Shown here in pieces: positions 45,591-54,158 of a stretch of 64,000 bases of DNA. The notes under the pieces were generated by a model. It ran no database searches and had not been told where the DNA came from. It saw only the letters and a list, made by a program, of their open reading frames with translations. Location of the stretch: the NCBI GenBank assembly GCA_022710975.1, contig JAKLGA010000007.1, positions 248,001-312,000 of the forward strand, written 5' to 3'. Each line of letters starts with the position of its first letter. Position 1 is the stretch's first letter. Origin of the DNA: Myxococcota bacterium. Its GTDB lineage: Bacteria > Myxococcota > B64-G9. The translations under genes and the position numbers were made by a program.

Positions 45591-46964
45591 TCAGCTCTTG
45601 TCCGCCGCCAGCAGCCGCTCGAGGCCGCGGCTGAAGTTGAAGTAGGAGGACAGGATACGCATGAGCGCCACCAGCGGGGTGGCCAGGAACATGCCGGGGA
45701 TGCCCCACAGGAAGCCCCAGAAGATCAGCCCCAGCAGGATGGCCACCGGCTTGATCGCCAGGCGGGTGCCCATCAGCTTGGGCTCGAGCACCTGCCCCAT
45801 CAGCACCTGCAGCACCACGAACAACCCGGCGAACCCGACGATGGCGGCCCAGGAGTCGAGCTGCACCATGGCCAGCAGGATCGGCGGCACGGTGGCCACG
45901 ATCGAGCCCACGCTGGGGATGAAGTTGAGCAGGAAGCCCAAGGTGGCCCAGAACAGCGCGAAGTCCACCCCGAACGCCCAGCACAGCAGGTAGGTCACCA
46001 GGCCGGTCAGCAGGCTCATCAGCGTCTTGATGGTGATGTAGGCGCTGATCTTCTCGTTCATCTCCTGCAGCACGCCGGTGAACGAGGTCGTGGAGAATAC
46101 CAGGAAGCCGGTGAAGATGACCACCAGCACGAAGTTCCCCAGCAGCTTGATGAGCGAGCCGAGGAATCCGCTGACCGTGGAGCCGATGGGCAGCTGCTTG
46201 AGCTGCTCCAGCACGCCGTTCTCCTGCATCCAGGCCAGGGCGGCCTGGGCGGTCGGCGACTCCTGCAGGGTCTGGGACATGCGCGTCTCGTAGTAGGGGA
46301 AGCGCGTGGCGATGTCCCGGGCCGAGACCACGGCCGCCATGACCAGGCCGAACAGCACCCCCAGGATGAGCACCATGGCGGCGATCTTGTTCAGCCAGCG
46401 GAAGCGGCGCAGCCCGAGCGCCCGGGCCACCAGCCCCTCGACCTTGTGGATGATCATGGTGATGAAGATGGCGATCACCAGCGGCACGATGACCGCCTGG
46501 GTGAAGTACAGGATGACGCCGATGGCCAGCAGGCCGAGGATGGCGGTGAAGGTGTCGTTGATGCTGTAGACCGAGCGGATGATCGCGTCCGCGTCGGTGT
46601 CGGCAACGCCCAGGCGCTCGGCCAGATCCAGGATGCTCCCGTGCTCCTCGGGGTTGAAGGCGCCCTTGGACTGGACGAGCTGGGCCAGGTTGTAGATGAA
46701 GCGGCGCTTCTCGGCCATGCTGAGCTCGGCCGCCGCCCGCCGGGTGAGCTCCTCGAGCTCGTGCTCGTCGCAGCCACCGCAGGCGATCAGCTCCGCCAGG
46801 TGCGGGAGCAGGTGGGCCAGGCCGTGGTCGTTCAGGTAGCGCTTGATCCACACCTGCTCGCGCCGCTCGATCTGGCGATCGGCCAGGCTGAGCTGGACGA
46901 AGCTGTGCAGGTAGAAGTGGCCGCGCCAGTCGTCCCCGAAGGGGGTGGTCTTGGGATCGGGCAT
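45591..46964 (-). CDS. TerB-like domain fused to AI-2E-family transporter
   Basis: 457 residues. The first 115 residues form an acidic helical TerB-like domain (FYLHSFVQLSLADRQIERRE, then ELSMAEKRRFIYNLAQLV). The remaining part is the AI-2E/PerM family, eight helices: GVILYFTQAVIVPLVIAIFI at the start, LVVIFTGFLVFSTTSF, WATLGFLLNFIPSVGSIVAT and PVAILLGLIFWGFLWGIPGM as signature. Members export autoinducer-2 or act as ion antiporters; the substrate here is not shown. The ATG at 46964 is supported by a TATCCT -10 ending eight positions upstream. It is followed by the cyclase one base later. Confidence 0.88.
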   Translation of the reverse strand: MPDPKTTPFGDDWRGHFYLHSFVQLSLADRQIERREQVWIKRYLNDHGLAHLLPHLAELIACGGCDEHELEELTRRAAAELSMAEKRRFIYNLAQLVQSKGAFNPEEHGSILDLAERLGVADTDADAIIRSVYSINDTFTAILGLLAIGVILYFTQAVIVPLVIAIFITMIIHKVEGLVARALGLRRFRWLNKIAAMVLILGVLFGLVMAAVVSARDIATRFPYYETRMSQTLQESPTAQAALAWMQENGVLEQLKQLPIGSTVSGFLGSLIKLLGNFVLVVIFTGFLVFSTTSFTGVLQEMNEKISAYITIKTLMSLLTGLVTYLLCWAFGVDFALFWATLGFLLNFIPSVGSIVATVPPILLAMVQLDSWAAIVGFAGLFVVLQVLMGQVLEPKLMGTRLAIKPVAILLGLIFWGFLWGIPGMFLATPLVALMRILSSYFNFSRGLERLLAADKS

Positions 46965-46971
46965 GCCGCGT

Positions 46972-47000
46972 AGGATACCACGACTCACAGGCGCAGCCAG
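46972..47000 (-). promoter_or_regulatory. Possible leaderless promoter of the TerB/AI-2E gene
   Basis: Minus strand: TATCCT -10 (46977-46972; 4 of 6), with a weak CTGGCT -35 17 bases upstream. Seven bases separate it from the ATG at 46964. Confidence 0.32.
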
Positions 47001-47605
47001 GTCAAGCCCCCGTCCCGCCACCACACGGCCACCGCCCGGCCGACGATCAGCTCGCGGGGCACCAGGCCGAACACGCGCCCGTCGGCGCTGTTGCCGCGGT
47101 TGTCGCCCAGCACCAGGTAGCGCCCGGGCGGCAGGCTGAGCGGCCCGAGGTCCGGCCCGCCTCCGCGGTCCAGGCTCAGCAGGTGGGCTCGCCCGGGCAG
47201 CTCCTCGACCAGGCCGCCCGCGCCGGCCCGCAGCGGCACGGGCCTGCCCTCCAGCACGAGCCGTCCCCCGCGCACCGCGATCCGGTCGCCGGGCACGGCC
47301 ACCACGCGCTTCACCAGCCGCTCCCCGTCCACCGGGGAGTCGAGCACCACCACGTCGCCCCGGGCCGGGCCGCCGAAGTCCCAGGCCACCAGGTGGCTGA
47401 AGGGCACCCGCAGCCCGTAGGCCAGCTTGTCCACCAGGATGTGGTCGCCCTCCAGGAGCGTCGGGCGCATGGAGCCGGAGGGCACCACGTTGTGATCGGC
47501 CAGCGAGGAGCGCGCCGCCAGCAGGACCAGCAGCAGCGCGAGGAGCTTCAGCGCGTCCCTGAGCCGGCCCCTCTGCCTGTCACGGTCCGGAGCCTTCGCC
47601 TGCAT
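46985..47605 (-). CDS. lepB: Signal peptidase I
   Basis: 206 residues, GGAGGTGG before the ATG. One N-terminal membrane helix (LKLLALLLVLLAARSSLA), then VVPSGSMRPTLLEGDHILVD with the nucleophile Ser45, GERLVKRVVAVPGDRIAV with the general base Lys99, and GDNRGNSADGRVFGLVPREL as box E. The Ser/Lys dyad is complete. It removes signal peptides from exported proteins, of which this window has many. It is shorter than E. coli LepB and lacks its second membrane helix. It is separated from the upstream secreted-protein gene by a short gap with a hairpin. Confidence 0.95.
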   Translation of the reverse strand: MQAKAPDRDRQRGRLRDALKLLALLLVLLAARSSLADHNVVPSGSMRPTLLEGDHILVDKLAYGLRVPFSHLVAWDFGGPARGDVVVLDSPVDGERLVKRVVAVPGDRIAVRGGRLVLEGRPVPLRAGAGGLVEELPGRAHLLSLDRGGGPDLGPLSLPPGRYLVLGDNRGNSADGRVFGLVPRELIVGRAVAVWWRDGGLTWLRL

Positions 47606-47635
47606 GCTCCACCTCCTGGTCGTGGCCCGCCAACC

Positions 47636-47652
47636 GCCCTGGCGGCCAGGGC
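47636..47652. promoter_or_regulatory. Hairpin between secreted-protein gene and lepB
   Basis: Perfect 7-bp stem GCCCTGG/CCAGGGC around CGG. It lies in the 65-base gap upstream of lepB on the minus strand. No T-run follows, so attenuation or processing is more likely than full termination. Confidence 0.35.
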
Positions 47653-47670
47653 ATTCCCCGGGCCGCGCGC

Positions 47671-49491
47671 TCACTCCGCGGCGGGAGCACACTCGGCCTC
47701 GCCCTGGAAGGGCTCGGGGTCGACCGCGCGCAGGTGGGCCCAGCGCGCCCGCTCGCACTGGAACAGGTGCAGCCACAGGTCCTCGAGATCGGTGGGCTGG
47801 CCCTCGGCGCTGTCCAGCGCGAGCAGCCCCTCGGCCGCCTCGCGCACTCGCGCCAGCGCCACCAGGTAGGCGGCGCTCTCCGCCTGATCGGCGAAGTAGC
47901 GCCCGCGCACGCGGTGCACGCCAGGCGGGAGCGCGGCGCAGTCGGCCGCGAGCCCCCCGCCTCGCGCGGCGAAGCGCAGCCCATACCCCACCAGCTCCGG
48001 GGGGGGCAACGTCACCCCCTCGGCCCGCACCGTGACCAGGCAGCGGCCCTGGTCGGGCCGCCCGCGCAGCCCGCGCGCCAGCCGGTAATCGAACAGCAGG
48101 CTGTCGCCCAGGCCGTCGTGCTCGGCGAGCGGATCCAGCTCGTACCTGGCCTCCAGCCGCACCGGCCGCCCCGCCGGCAAGACCAGCTCGGCGGCGGCGT
48201 ACTCGCGGCGGTAGCGCGCGGGCCGCACACCCCGGCAGACACCCTCCCGGGAGCCGAGGCACAGGCTCAGGTCGTCCGGCAGGGCCCCGGGCTCCGGCGC
48301 CGCGCCGGCGACCAGCAGCCGGGTCGGCAGGGCCTGGCCCTCGGCCGTCAGGCGGAAGCCCCGGGGCAGGCCGAGCCCGGGCTGCTCGCCCACCAGGACC
48401 GCGAAGGGAACGCCCAGGGTCACCGGCGCGTCCTCCTCCGGGCTGACGAGCGAGTAGCGGGCGGTGACCCGGACGCCCCCCCGGGTGAGGAGCAGGTCCA
48501 CGCGCTGATCGCCGAGCCGCGGGCCAGCGGCCGGGAGGGTCCAGGTGCCCGGGACGGGGCGCAGGTCGCCCGGGGCGAACATGGGGGCCGGGCCGCGGAC
48601 GTCCAGCGCGTCGCGGTGCAGCCAGCGGAACACGCTCAGCCGCTTGGTCAGGCGCTCGCGCAGATCCCGCTCCACCGGGATGAACAGGTCGTCCGCCACG
48701 CGCGGCGCGAGATCCGTCTGCTCCCGGACCAGGCTGTCCCCGGCGCGCCGGAAGCCCTCCAGCTCGGGCAGCAACACCCCGCGCGCGGTGAGGACGACCT
48801 CCAGCCGGCCGATGCGCCCTCCCCGCCAGGCGCCGCCGGTGGACAGCAGGTAGCTGAACACGCGCTCGCGTCCCAGCGGGTCCTGGGTCACCAGGGTGTC
48901 GACGGCGTAGCGCACGCGCACCCTGACGGGCCGGCCCGCGGGGAAACGGAGCTCGCTGGCGAAGAAGCCCCAGCGCCGTGTGTCCTCCGGGGCGGCCTGC
49001 TTCCAGTCCTCGACGAACCCGGCCCGCACGAACCGCGCCCGCCAGCGGGGCGCGACCTCCTCGGGCACCGGGCCGCCCAGCACGAAACGGCTCTCGACCT
49101 CCCGGCCGTCCACCTCGAGGGAGTAGCGCCGCGGCTTGCCCGCCAGCCAGTCGCCCCCGCGCGCGCTGCGGCCGCGGATCAGCACGAAGGGGAAACCGTA
49201 CGTGAGGGTCTTGTCGGCCCCGTGGTTGAGGTAGGTGTAGTCCACCTCGACCCGCGCCTCTTCCCTGCGCAGCTCGATCTCGAGGCGCTCGGTCTGGCAG
49301 GCCACGTCCGGCTCCACGGCCATGCGCGCGCCGTCGAGGGGGGCGCCCGGGCCGACCCCGAAGTTGGTCGCGGGGCTGTCCGCCCGCAGGCTGAGCCCGT
49401 TGGCCGCTGCCGGCGAGGCGGCCAGGCTCAGCCCGAGCAGCAGCAGGCCCGGAGGCAGGCGGAGGTGTGGTCGTGCTCGCGGGGTCGGCAT
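47671..49491 (-). CDS. Secreted protein, DUF4424-like repeats
   Basis: 606 residues from the ATG at 49491. A signal peptide (LRLPPGLLLLGLSLAASPAAA) is cleaved before NGLSLRADS. Two beta-rich halves (about 40-290 and 310-560) share similar features: LEIELRREEARVEVDYTYLN then GFPFVL, VRVRVRYAVDTLVTQDPLG and, later, VRLEARYELDPLAEHDGLGD. The shape fits the DUF4424 type of unknown function, probably a periplasmic or outer-membrane beta-sandwich. No enzyme motif is seen. The terminal tail is Cys-containing (LFQCERARWAHLR, AECAPAAE). The function is unassigned. Confidence 0.62.
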   Translation of the reverse strand: MPTPRARPHLRLPPGLLLLGLSLAASPAAANGLSLRADSPATNFGVGPGAPLDGARMAVEPDVACQTERLEIELRREEARVEVDYTYLNHGADKTLTYGFPFVLIRGRSARGGDWLAGKPRRYSLEVDGREVESRFVLGGPVPEEVAPRWRARFVRAGFVEDWKQAAPEDTRRWGFFASELRFPAGRPVRVRVRYAVDTLVTQDPLGRERVFSYLLSTGGAWRGGRIGRLEVVLTARGVLLPELEGFRRAGDSLVREQTDLAPRVADDLFIPVERDLRERLTKRLSVFRWLHRDALDVRGPAPMFAPGDLRPVPGTWTLPAAGPRLGDQRVDLLLTRGGVRVTARYSLVSPEEDAPVTLGVPFAVLVGEQPGLGLPRGFRLTAEGQALPTRLLVAGAAPEPGALPDDLSLCLGSREGVCRGVRPARYRREYAAAELVLPAGRPVRLEARYELDPLAEHDGLGDSLLFDYRLARGLRGRPDQGRCLVTVRAEGVTLPPPELVGYGLRFAARGGGLAADCAALPPGVHRVRGRYFADQAESAAYLVALARVREAAEGLLALDSAEGQPTDLEDLWLHLFQCERARWAHLRAVDPEPFQGEAECAPAAE

Positions 49492-49566
49492 GGTTGCGGA
49501 GGCCCTCGTCCTGGCGGCGCCGCGGCGGGCAGCGCCCCCTCCATAAGACGGAAACTCCACGCCGCC

Positions 49567-50130
49567 TCACTCCCCCTGGGACTGGGGCGTGAAGCGGCGG
49601 ATGAGCTCGCGCTGGGCCTCGGTCTCGGGGCAGTCGGGGCTGCGCACCTCCCGCAGCGTGGCCAGGGCCTCCTCCGGGCCGAGCCCCCGCAGGCGGAGCC
49701 AGCAGCCGGCCACCGTGCCGGTGCGCCCCAGCCCGCCCGCGCAGTGCACCGCCACCCGCCGGCCCGCGGCCGCGGCCCGGTCGATGCGCAGGACGAGCTG
49801 CCGCACCGGGGCAGGATCGGGCAGCACCCCGCCGTCCGGGATGGGCAGGCGCCAGACCTCGAGCCCGCGGGCCTCGGCGCGCGGGACGAGCTCCGGGATG
49901 GCGAGCCGCGCGAGCTCGTGGTCCTCGAGCAGGCAGACCAGCACCGCGACCCGCTCGACCTCGACCAGCCGGGCGAGGTCCGCCTCGAGGTCGCGCGCCC
50001 AGGCGCCGCCCAGGTACCTGGACACCGAGCGCTTGCCCGGGGCGAAGGTCAGCCCCACCCGCCCGGGCAGCCCGAGGTCGGGCAACCAGTCCACCCGCAG
50101 CGGGTGGGTCGTGGAGGTGCGGGTGCTCAA
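49567..50130 (-). CDS. Dual-specificity/tyrosine phosphatase-like protein
   Basis: 187 residues. The start taken is a TTG overlapping the porin stop (TTGA at 50130); a GTG nine bases earlier is an alternative. The P-loop is VAVHCAGGLGRTGTVAG (Cys130, Arg136), and the general acid is probably Asp99 in LPIPDGG. This is the cyclin-dependent-kinase-inhibitor-3/dual-specificity phosphatase shape, also found in bacteria with inositol-phosphate or protein-tyrosine activity. FAPGKRSVSRYLGGAWARDL at the N-terminus is typical of the CDKN3-like group. The substrate is unknown; coupling to a porin gene may be only positional. Confidence 0.88.
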   Translation of the reverse strand: MSTRTSTTHPLRVDWLPDLGLPGRVGLTFAPGKRSVSRYLGGAWARDLEADLARLVEVERVAVLVCLLEDHELARLAIPELVPRAEARGLEVWRLPIPDGGVLPDPAPVRQLVLRIDRAAAAGRRVAVHCAGGLGRTGTVAGCWLRLRGLGPEEALATLREVRSPDCPETEAQRELIRRFTPQSQGE

Positions 50131-51323
50131 AACGCCCACACGAGCTGGCTCAGCACGCGGTGGTCGAGGCGATCGTCCGCGCCCGGATCCTGGCCCGAGA
50201 GCACGCCCGGGTTCACCCGCGCGGCGTACTGCGTCTGCCACTTGAAGGCGTGCTTGTGGAAGTAGACCGACACCGCCGCGGCCGCCTCCTGGGCCGACTT
50301 GCGCCCCTCGGGCACCACCAGGGTGTAGCGCACGATCGGCTCCACGCGCTCCGCGATCAGGTAGCCCGCCTGCAGGTAGGCGCCGCTGGCCGCGAGCTCC
50401 TGGTCCGCGAAACCGGTCTCCCCGCCCGCGCCCGCCGCGCGCTGGCGGGCGGAGACGAAGAAGGCCCCGCCCAGCGAGAAGCCGTACGCCTTGAGCTGGT
50501 AGTCGAGCTCGGCCCGCACGGCCGCGTCCTCCCCCCCGTCCGCGTCGGGGTCGAGGATCAGGCTGGCCCCCAGGCCCAGGCGCGGGCCGCCGCCCTCGAA
50601 GTCGGTCTCGGTGTAGGGCTCCACCGCGCCGAGGTTCAGCCCCAGCCGTGCGACCAGCAGCGGGTGGAGCTCGTCGGGCACGTTGGTGAAGGCGCCGGAG
50701 AGGATCTCGCCGGTCTCGAGATCCACCCGCCCCTCGAGCCAGGGCTTGTCGGCGTTCGAGCCGTTCCACACCCCGACCGACCACTCGAGCAGGCCGGCGC
50801 GCTCGCAGCCGTCGTGCAGCATCAGCCCGAGATCGTAGCCCTCGCCGAAGAAGGTGTTGGCGAAGGAGCGATCCACCATCTGGTAGCGGCCCGAGGAGTG
50901 GAGGAACTGGCGCGCGAAGGGCCGCTTCATCAGGCCCACCCGCAGCTCGAGGACCCGGGGCAGGAAGGCGTAGTTCGCGTACACGTCGAGCAGCACCATG
51001 GTTCCCTTGGCGAAGTCGACCTCGAAGCGGAACTCGAGCTCGGGCCCCATCAGGTGGCCGGTGAACATCAGCCGGGCCACCGAGATGGCGAAGTTGAACT
51101 CCTGGTCGCGCCCGTCCGCGCCGTCCAGGCTCTGGAGGCTGAAGAGCGTGTGGGCCCGGACATTCAGCCGGAGCAGGTGGTCTCCGTCGGCCGAACGGAC
51201 GAAGAAGCCCTTGTCGTAGCCGAACGCCGGCTCCGCGTCAGCGGCGGGCTCCTCGGCCCACCCGGGAGCCGTCCAGGCTACCGAGAGCGCGACCACGAGG
51301 AACCCGCCCAGCCACCGCGCCAT
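50127..51323 (-). CDS. Outer-membrane porin, OprO/OprP-like
   Basis: 398 residues, GGGAGGCGGC before the ATG. A signal peptide (LGGFLVVALSVAWTAPGWA) is cleaved before EEPAADAEP. Alternating beta strands fill the rest: LLRLNVRAHTLFSLQSLDG, LEFRFEVDFAKGTMVLLDVY, FLPRVLELRVGLMKRPFARQ, and a C-terminal aromatic residue (LSQLVWAF), a hallmark for outer-membrane barrel assembly. It resembles phosphate-selective porins O/P, although the phosphate-binding Arg ladder cannot be confirmed. A TTGATC-18-GAAGGT pair overlapping the end of the RarD gene (51370-51341) may be its promoter. It precedes the phosphatase gene with overlapping stop and start. Confidence 0.86.
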   Translation of the reverse strand: MARWLGGFLVVALSVAWTAPGWAEEPAADAEPAFGYDKGFFVRSADGDHLLRLNVRAHTLFSLQSLDGADGRDQEFNFAISVARLMFTGHLMGPELEFRFEVDFAKGTMVLLDVYANYAFLPRVLELRVGLMKRPFARQFLHSSGRYQMVDRSFANTFFGEGYDLGLMLHDGCERAGLLEWSVGVWNGSNADKPWLEGRVDLETGEILSGAFTNVPDELHPLLVARLGLNLGAVEPYTETDFEGGGPRLGLGASLILDPDADGGEDAAVRAELDYQLKAYGFSLGGAFFVSARQRAAGAGGETGFADQELAASGAYLQAGYLIAERVEPIVRYTLVVPEGRKSAQEAAAAVSVYFHKHAFKWQTQYAARVNPGVLSGQDPGADDRLDHRVLSQLVWAF

Positions 51324-51366
51324 GCCGCCTCCCGGGCCCGACCTTCCCACGCCTGGCGGGGCGGGA

Positions 51367-52251
51367 TCAACCTCGCCGCCGGGCCAGATCCACCGAGAAG
51401 AGCGCCAGGGCCGCCCAGATGAGCGCGAAGGCCAGCCAGCGCCCCTCGGGCATGGGCTCGCGGAAGGCGAGCACGCCCAGCAGGAACTGCCCGCTGGGCG
51501 CGAGGTACTGCAGGAAGCCCGCCGTGGACAGCGGCAGCAGGCGCACCGCGCGGTTGAAGCACACCAGCGGCACGGCGGTGATCAGCCCGGCCAGGAGCAG
51601 CAGGCCGTCGAGCAGCCCGCTGCGCCGCAGGAAGGCGAGCTGGCCGTCCAGCCCGAGCCAGGCGAGCGCGGCCAGGGCCAGCGGGGCGAGCAGCGCGGTC
51701 TCGACCGCCAGGCCGAGCGCGGCCTCGACCGGCGCGAGCTTCCGCAGGAGCCCATAGAGCGCGAAGCTGAAGGCCAGGGCCAGGGCGGGCCAGGGCAGCC
51801 CTCCCTGCTGGAACGCCTCCAGCCCCACCCCCGCCGCCGCCAGGCCCACCGCCGCCCAGGCCAGGGGCCGCAGGCGCTCGCGCAGGAAGACCACCCCGAG
51901 CGCCAGGCTGAGCAGCGGGTTGATGAAGTAGCCGAGCGAGGCCTCGACCACCCGGCCGTTCATCACCGCCCAGATGTAGACCAGCCAGTTGGAGGCGACC
52001 AGTAGCCCGGTCAGGGAGAGGAGCGCGAGCACGCGCGGGCGCAGCGCGGCGCGCACCTCCTGCCGCGAGCTGCGCAGCCACACCCAGCCCCACAGCAGCA
52101 GGGCCGAGCCCAGGACGCGGTGGCACAGCACCTCGAGCGGGCCGACCCCGCCGAGCGCCTTGAAGTACAGCGGCAGCAGCCCCCACAGCCCGTAGGCCGC
52201 GACGCCGTACAGCAGGCCCGCGCGCGAGACCCGGGCGGACGGGGCGGGCAT
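51367..52251 (-). CDS. rarD: RarD/EamA-family transporter
   Basis: 294 residues from an ATG at 52251; an upstream in-frame TTG at 52269 is an alternative. Ten membrane helices, with GVAAYGLWGLLPLYFKALGG, LLVASNWLVYIWAVMNGRVV then EASLGYFINPLL and STAGFLQYLAPSGQFLLGVL as the conserved RarD parts. It is a drug/metabolite-superfamily permease whose substrate is not known; E. coli RarD was named for chloramphenicol sensitivity. It follows the methyltransferase gene after 33 bases on the same strand. Confidence 0.9.
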   Translation of the reverse strand: MPAPSARVSRAGLLYGVAAYGLWGLLPLYFKALGGVGPLEVLCHRVLGSALLLWGWVWLRSSRQEVRAALRPRVLALLSLTGLLVASNWLVYIWAVMNGRVVEASLGYFINPLLSLALGVVFLRERLRPLAWAAVGLAAAGVGLEAFQQGGLPWPALALAFSFALYGLLRKLAPVEAALGLAVETALLAPLALAALAWLGLDGQLAFLRRSGLLDGLLLLAGLITAVPLVCFNRAVRLLPLSTAGFLQYLAPSGQFLLGVLAFREPMPEGRWLAFALIWAALALFSVDLARRRG

Positions 52252-52284
52252 GGCGGACGCAGCGGTCAAGGAGCCCGTTCTTCC

Positions 52285-52833
52285 TCAGCCCGGGCGGCCG
52301 AGCAGCGCGGCGCGGCTCAGGCGGATGCCGTCGAGGGGGCGGGCCACGAGACCCTGGCGCGCGGCGGCGGCCAGCCCGCGCTCGAACTTCGCCCGGTCCA
52401 CGTGCAGGCGCGGCTCGGCCACCAGCACCCGCCCGGCCGGCGCGAGCGCCGCGGCCAGCTCGGCGAAGAAGCGGTCCTGCTCCGGCACCTCGTGCACCAT
52501 CCAGAAGGCCAGCGCGAAGTCGAGCGGGCCCTGGAGCCCCAGCCTCTCGGGGCTGGCCCGCAGGCACTCGACCCGCTCCGCCACCCCCGCCCGGGCCGCG
52601 CGCCGCGCGACCCGGGCCAGCTGCTCGGGCTGGAGATCGACGGCCTGCACCCTCCCGCCCGGGCCCACCAGGCGCGCCAGCGCGGCGGTGAAGTAGCCCA
52701 TGCCGCAGCCGATGTCCGCCGCGCGCATGCCCGGCCGCAGGTGGGGCCCGAGGATGCGGGCCGGATCGTGCAGCAGGCGCCGCAGCGGGTTGTCGAAGGT
52801 GTAGGTCAGCCACCAGGGGCACAGGTGCGTCAT
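52285..52833 (-). CDS. Class I SAM-dependent methyltransferase
   Basis: 182 residues. The SAM fold is clear from MRAADIGCGMGYFTAALARL (glycine loop), GRVQAVDLQPEQLARVARRA (acidic second strand) and FALAFWMVHEVPEQDRFFAE with LAPAGRVLVAEPRLHVD. It begins with THLCPWWLTYTFDNPLRRLL, seen in a group annotated as methyltransferases of unknown substrate. The ATG overlaps the previous TGA (ATGA, 52830-52833), so it is coupled to the glycosidase-like gene. Small size and lack of extra domains suggest a small-molecule target. Confidence 0.88.
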   Translation of the reverse strand: MTHLCPWWLTYTFDNPLRRLLHDPARILGPHLRPGMRAADIGCGMGYFTAALARLVGPGGRVQAVDLQPEQLARVARRAARAGVAERVECLRASPERLGLQGPLDFALAFWMVHEVPEQDRFFAELAAALAPAGRVLVAEPRLHVDRAKFERGLAAAARQGLVARPLDGIRLSRAALLGRPG

Positions 52834-53702
52834 CGCTGCTCCTCGCCCGCGGGGCGTGCCACGCCCAGCACGTTCGGGATGGGCCACTGGCCGCGGTTGC
52901 TCTCGTCCTCCAGGAAGCCGGTCTCGAAGCTGCCGCACAGGTCGAGGTCCAGCCCGCCCGCGTGCACCGACAGCGAGGCCTCGGGTCCGCCCTCCAGGTG
53001 CTGGGCCCGGCGCACGCCGAGCGGCAGGTCGAGCAGCAGCCGGTTGAAGGCGTGCATCGAGCGCGGCGCGCGCAGGAAGACGAGCAGCAGCCGGCCCTGG
53101 TCGTCCTCGGCCAGGGCCACCTCGCTCCAGCGCCGCGCGCCCTGCGGCCAGGCGTTCTCCCCGGCGCCGCGGATGAGCCGCAGGTTCTGCACCACCTCGG
53201 CGTAGTCCTCGAGCAGGGCGCGCTCCGGCGCCCTGTCCAGATCGAGCAGGCGGGCCGGGGCGAGCCCGGCCCGGCGCGGCCCGAGCACCAGGGCCTGGTG
53301 GTAGCTCTTGACCCAGGTGGCGCTGTGCAGGCGCTGCCCACGCCGGACGTGGCCCACGTGGGTGCGGCCGTCGGTGGCGAACATGCCCAGGTTGGCGACC
53401 ACGCTGAGCTGGTGCTCGCGCGCCCAGTCGGCCGCGCTGCGCGGCTCGAGCTGGAGCTCGCCCGCGAGCAGCAGCCGCAGCGGCGCCACGGCCGGGTCGA
53501 GCCGCACCAGGTGCAGCTCGCCCTGCCCGGCCCCGGGCTGGCCCGCGAGATCGACCCGCGCGTACTCCACCCCGGGCTGCAGCGCCCGGAAGCCGATCCG
53601 CGCGGGGGGCGCGACGGGCTCCGCGCCGCGCGCGGCTGCGGTCAGAACCAGGAGCCCGAGCAGCGCTCCGGCGCACGGGTGGCGGTGGAGGAAGGTCCGC
53701 AT
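52830..53702 (-). CDS. Phosphodiester glycosidase-family (NAGPA-like) exported protein
   Basis: 290 residues. A signal peptide (LHRHPCAGALLGLLVLTAAA) is followed by a domain of the phosphodiester-glycosidase/DUF2233 type: VEYARVDLAGQPG, LSVVANLGMFATDGRTHVGH, and the C-terminal LCGSFETGFL plus WPIPNVLGVA. In animals the family removes GlcNAc from lysosomal enzymes; in bacteria some act on cell-wall phosphodiesters. Periplasmic wall-polymer trimming is the inferred role. It begins a minus-strand run with the methyltransferase coupled by ATGA. Confidence 0.8.
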   Translation of the reverse strand: MRTFLHRHPCAGALLGLLVLTAAARGAEPVAPPARIGFRALQPGVEYARVDLAGQPGAGQGELHLVRLDPAVAPLRLLLAGELQLEPRSAADWAREHQLSVVANLGMFATDGRTHVGHVRRGQRLHSATWVKSYHQALVLGPRRAGLAPARLLDLDRAPERALLEDYAEVVQNLRLIRGAGENAWPQGARRWSEVALAEDDQGRLLLVFLRAPRSMHAFNRLLLDLPLGVRRAQHLEGGPEASLSVHAGGLDLDLCGSFETGFLEDESNRGQWPIPNVLGVARPAGEEQR

Positions 53703-53735
53703 GCCCGCCCATGCTACCCCAGGCACACGGCCCAC

Positions 53736-53765
53736 TTGAAGCCCGGCCTCCGCCCGGGGTAGACC
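53736..53765 (+). promoter_or_regulatory. Possible promoter of the cupin gene
   Basis: TTGAAG, 18-base spacer, TAGACC (first five bases shared with the TAGACA at 14058). The ATG at 53799 lies 33 bases further on, with AGGAGG before it. Confidence 0.35.
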
Positions 53766-53798
53766 TGGCCAGGCGGCGGCGTCCGCAGGAGGTGCCCG

Positions 53799-54152
53799 AT
53801 GGAGCCGAAGAGACCCGGGGAGCTCGCCAGCGGCCTGGTCCCCTCCACGGCCGTGGAGCTGGCCGAGCTGGTGGCCTACCAGCCGGGCGCGGTGGTCAGC
53901 CGCACCTTGCTCCAGCGCCCGGGCGGCACGCTGACCGTGTTCGCCTTCGATCAGGGCCAAGCCCTGTCGGAGCACACCGCGCCCTTCGACGCCCTGGTGC
54001 AGGTGCTGGACGGGGAGACGGAGCTGGTCATCGGCGGCCAGCCCGTGCGCGTGGTCAAGGGGCAGATCGCGCTCATGCCGGCGAACGTGCCCCACGGCGT
54101 CCGGGCCGTGCAGCGCTTCAAGATGCTGCTCAGCATGATCCGCGGCGGCTGA
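53799..54152 (+). CDS. Small cupin-domain protein
   Basis: 117 residues; AGGAGGTGCCCG precedes the ATG. One cupin barrel: SEHTAPFDALVQVLDGETEL carries the first His (and Asp instead of a second His), LVIGGQPVRVVKGQIALMPA and NVPHGVRA the second motif with its His. It lacks the full three-His/Glu set of metal cupins, so metal binding may be weak. Family members range from sugar isomerases to ligand-binding regulators; function not assigned. It is a lone plus-strand gene between two minus-strand groups. Confidence 0.85.
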   Translation: MEPKRPGELASGLVPSTAVELAELVAYQPGAVVSRTLLQRPGGTLTVFAFDQGQALSEHTAPFDALVQVLDGETELVIGGQPVRVVKGQIALMPANVPHGVRAVQRFKMLLSMIRGG

Positions 54153-54158
54153 CCGGGC

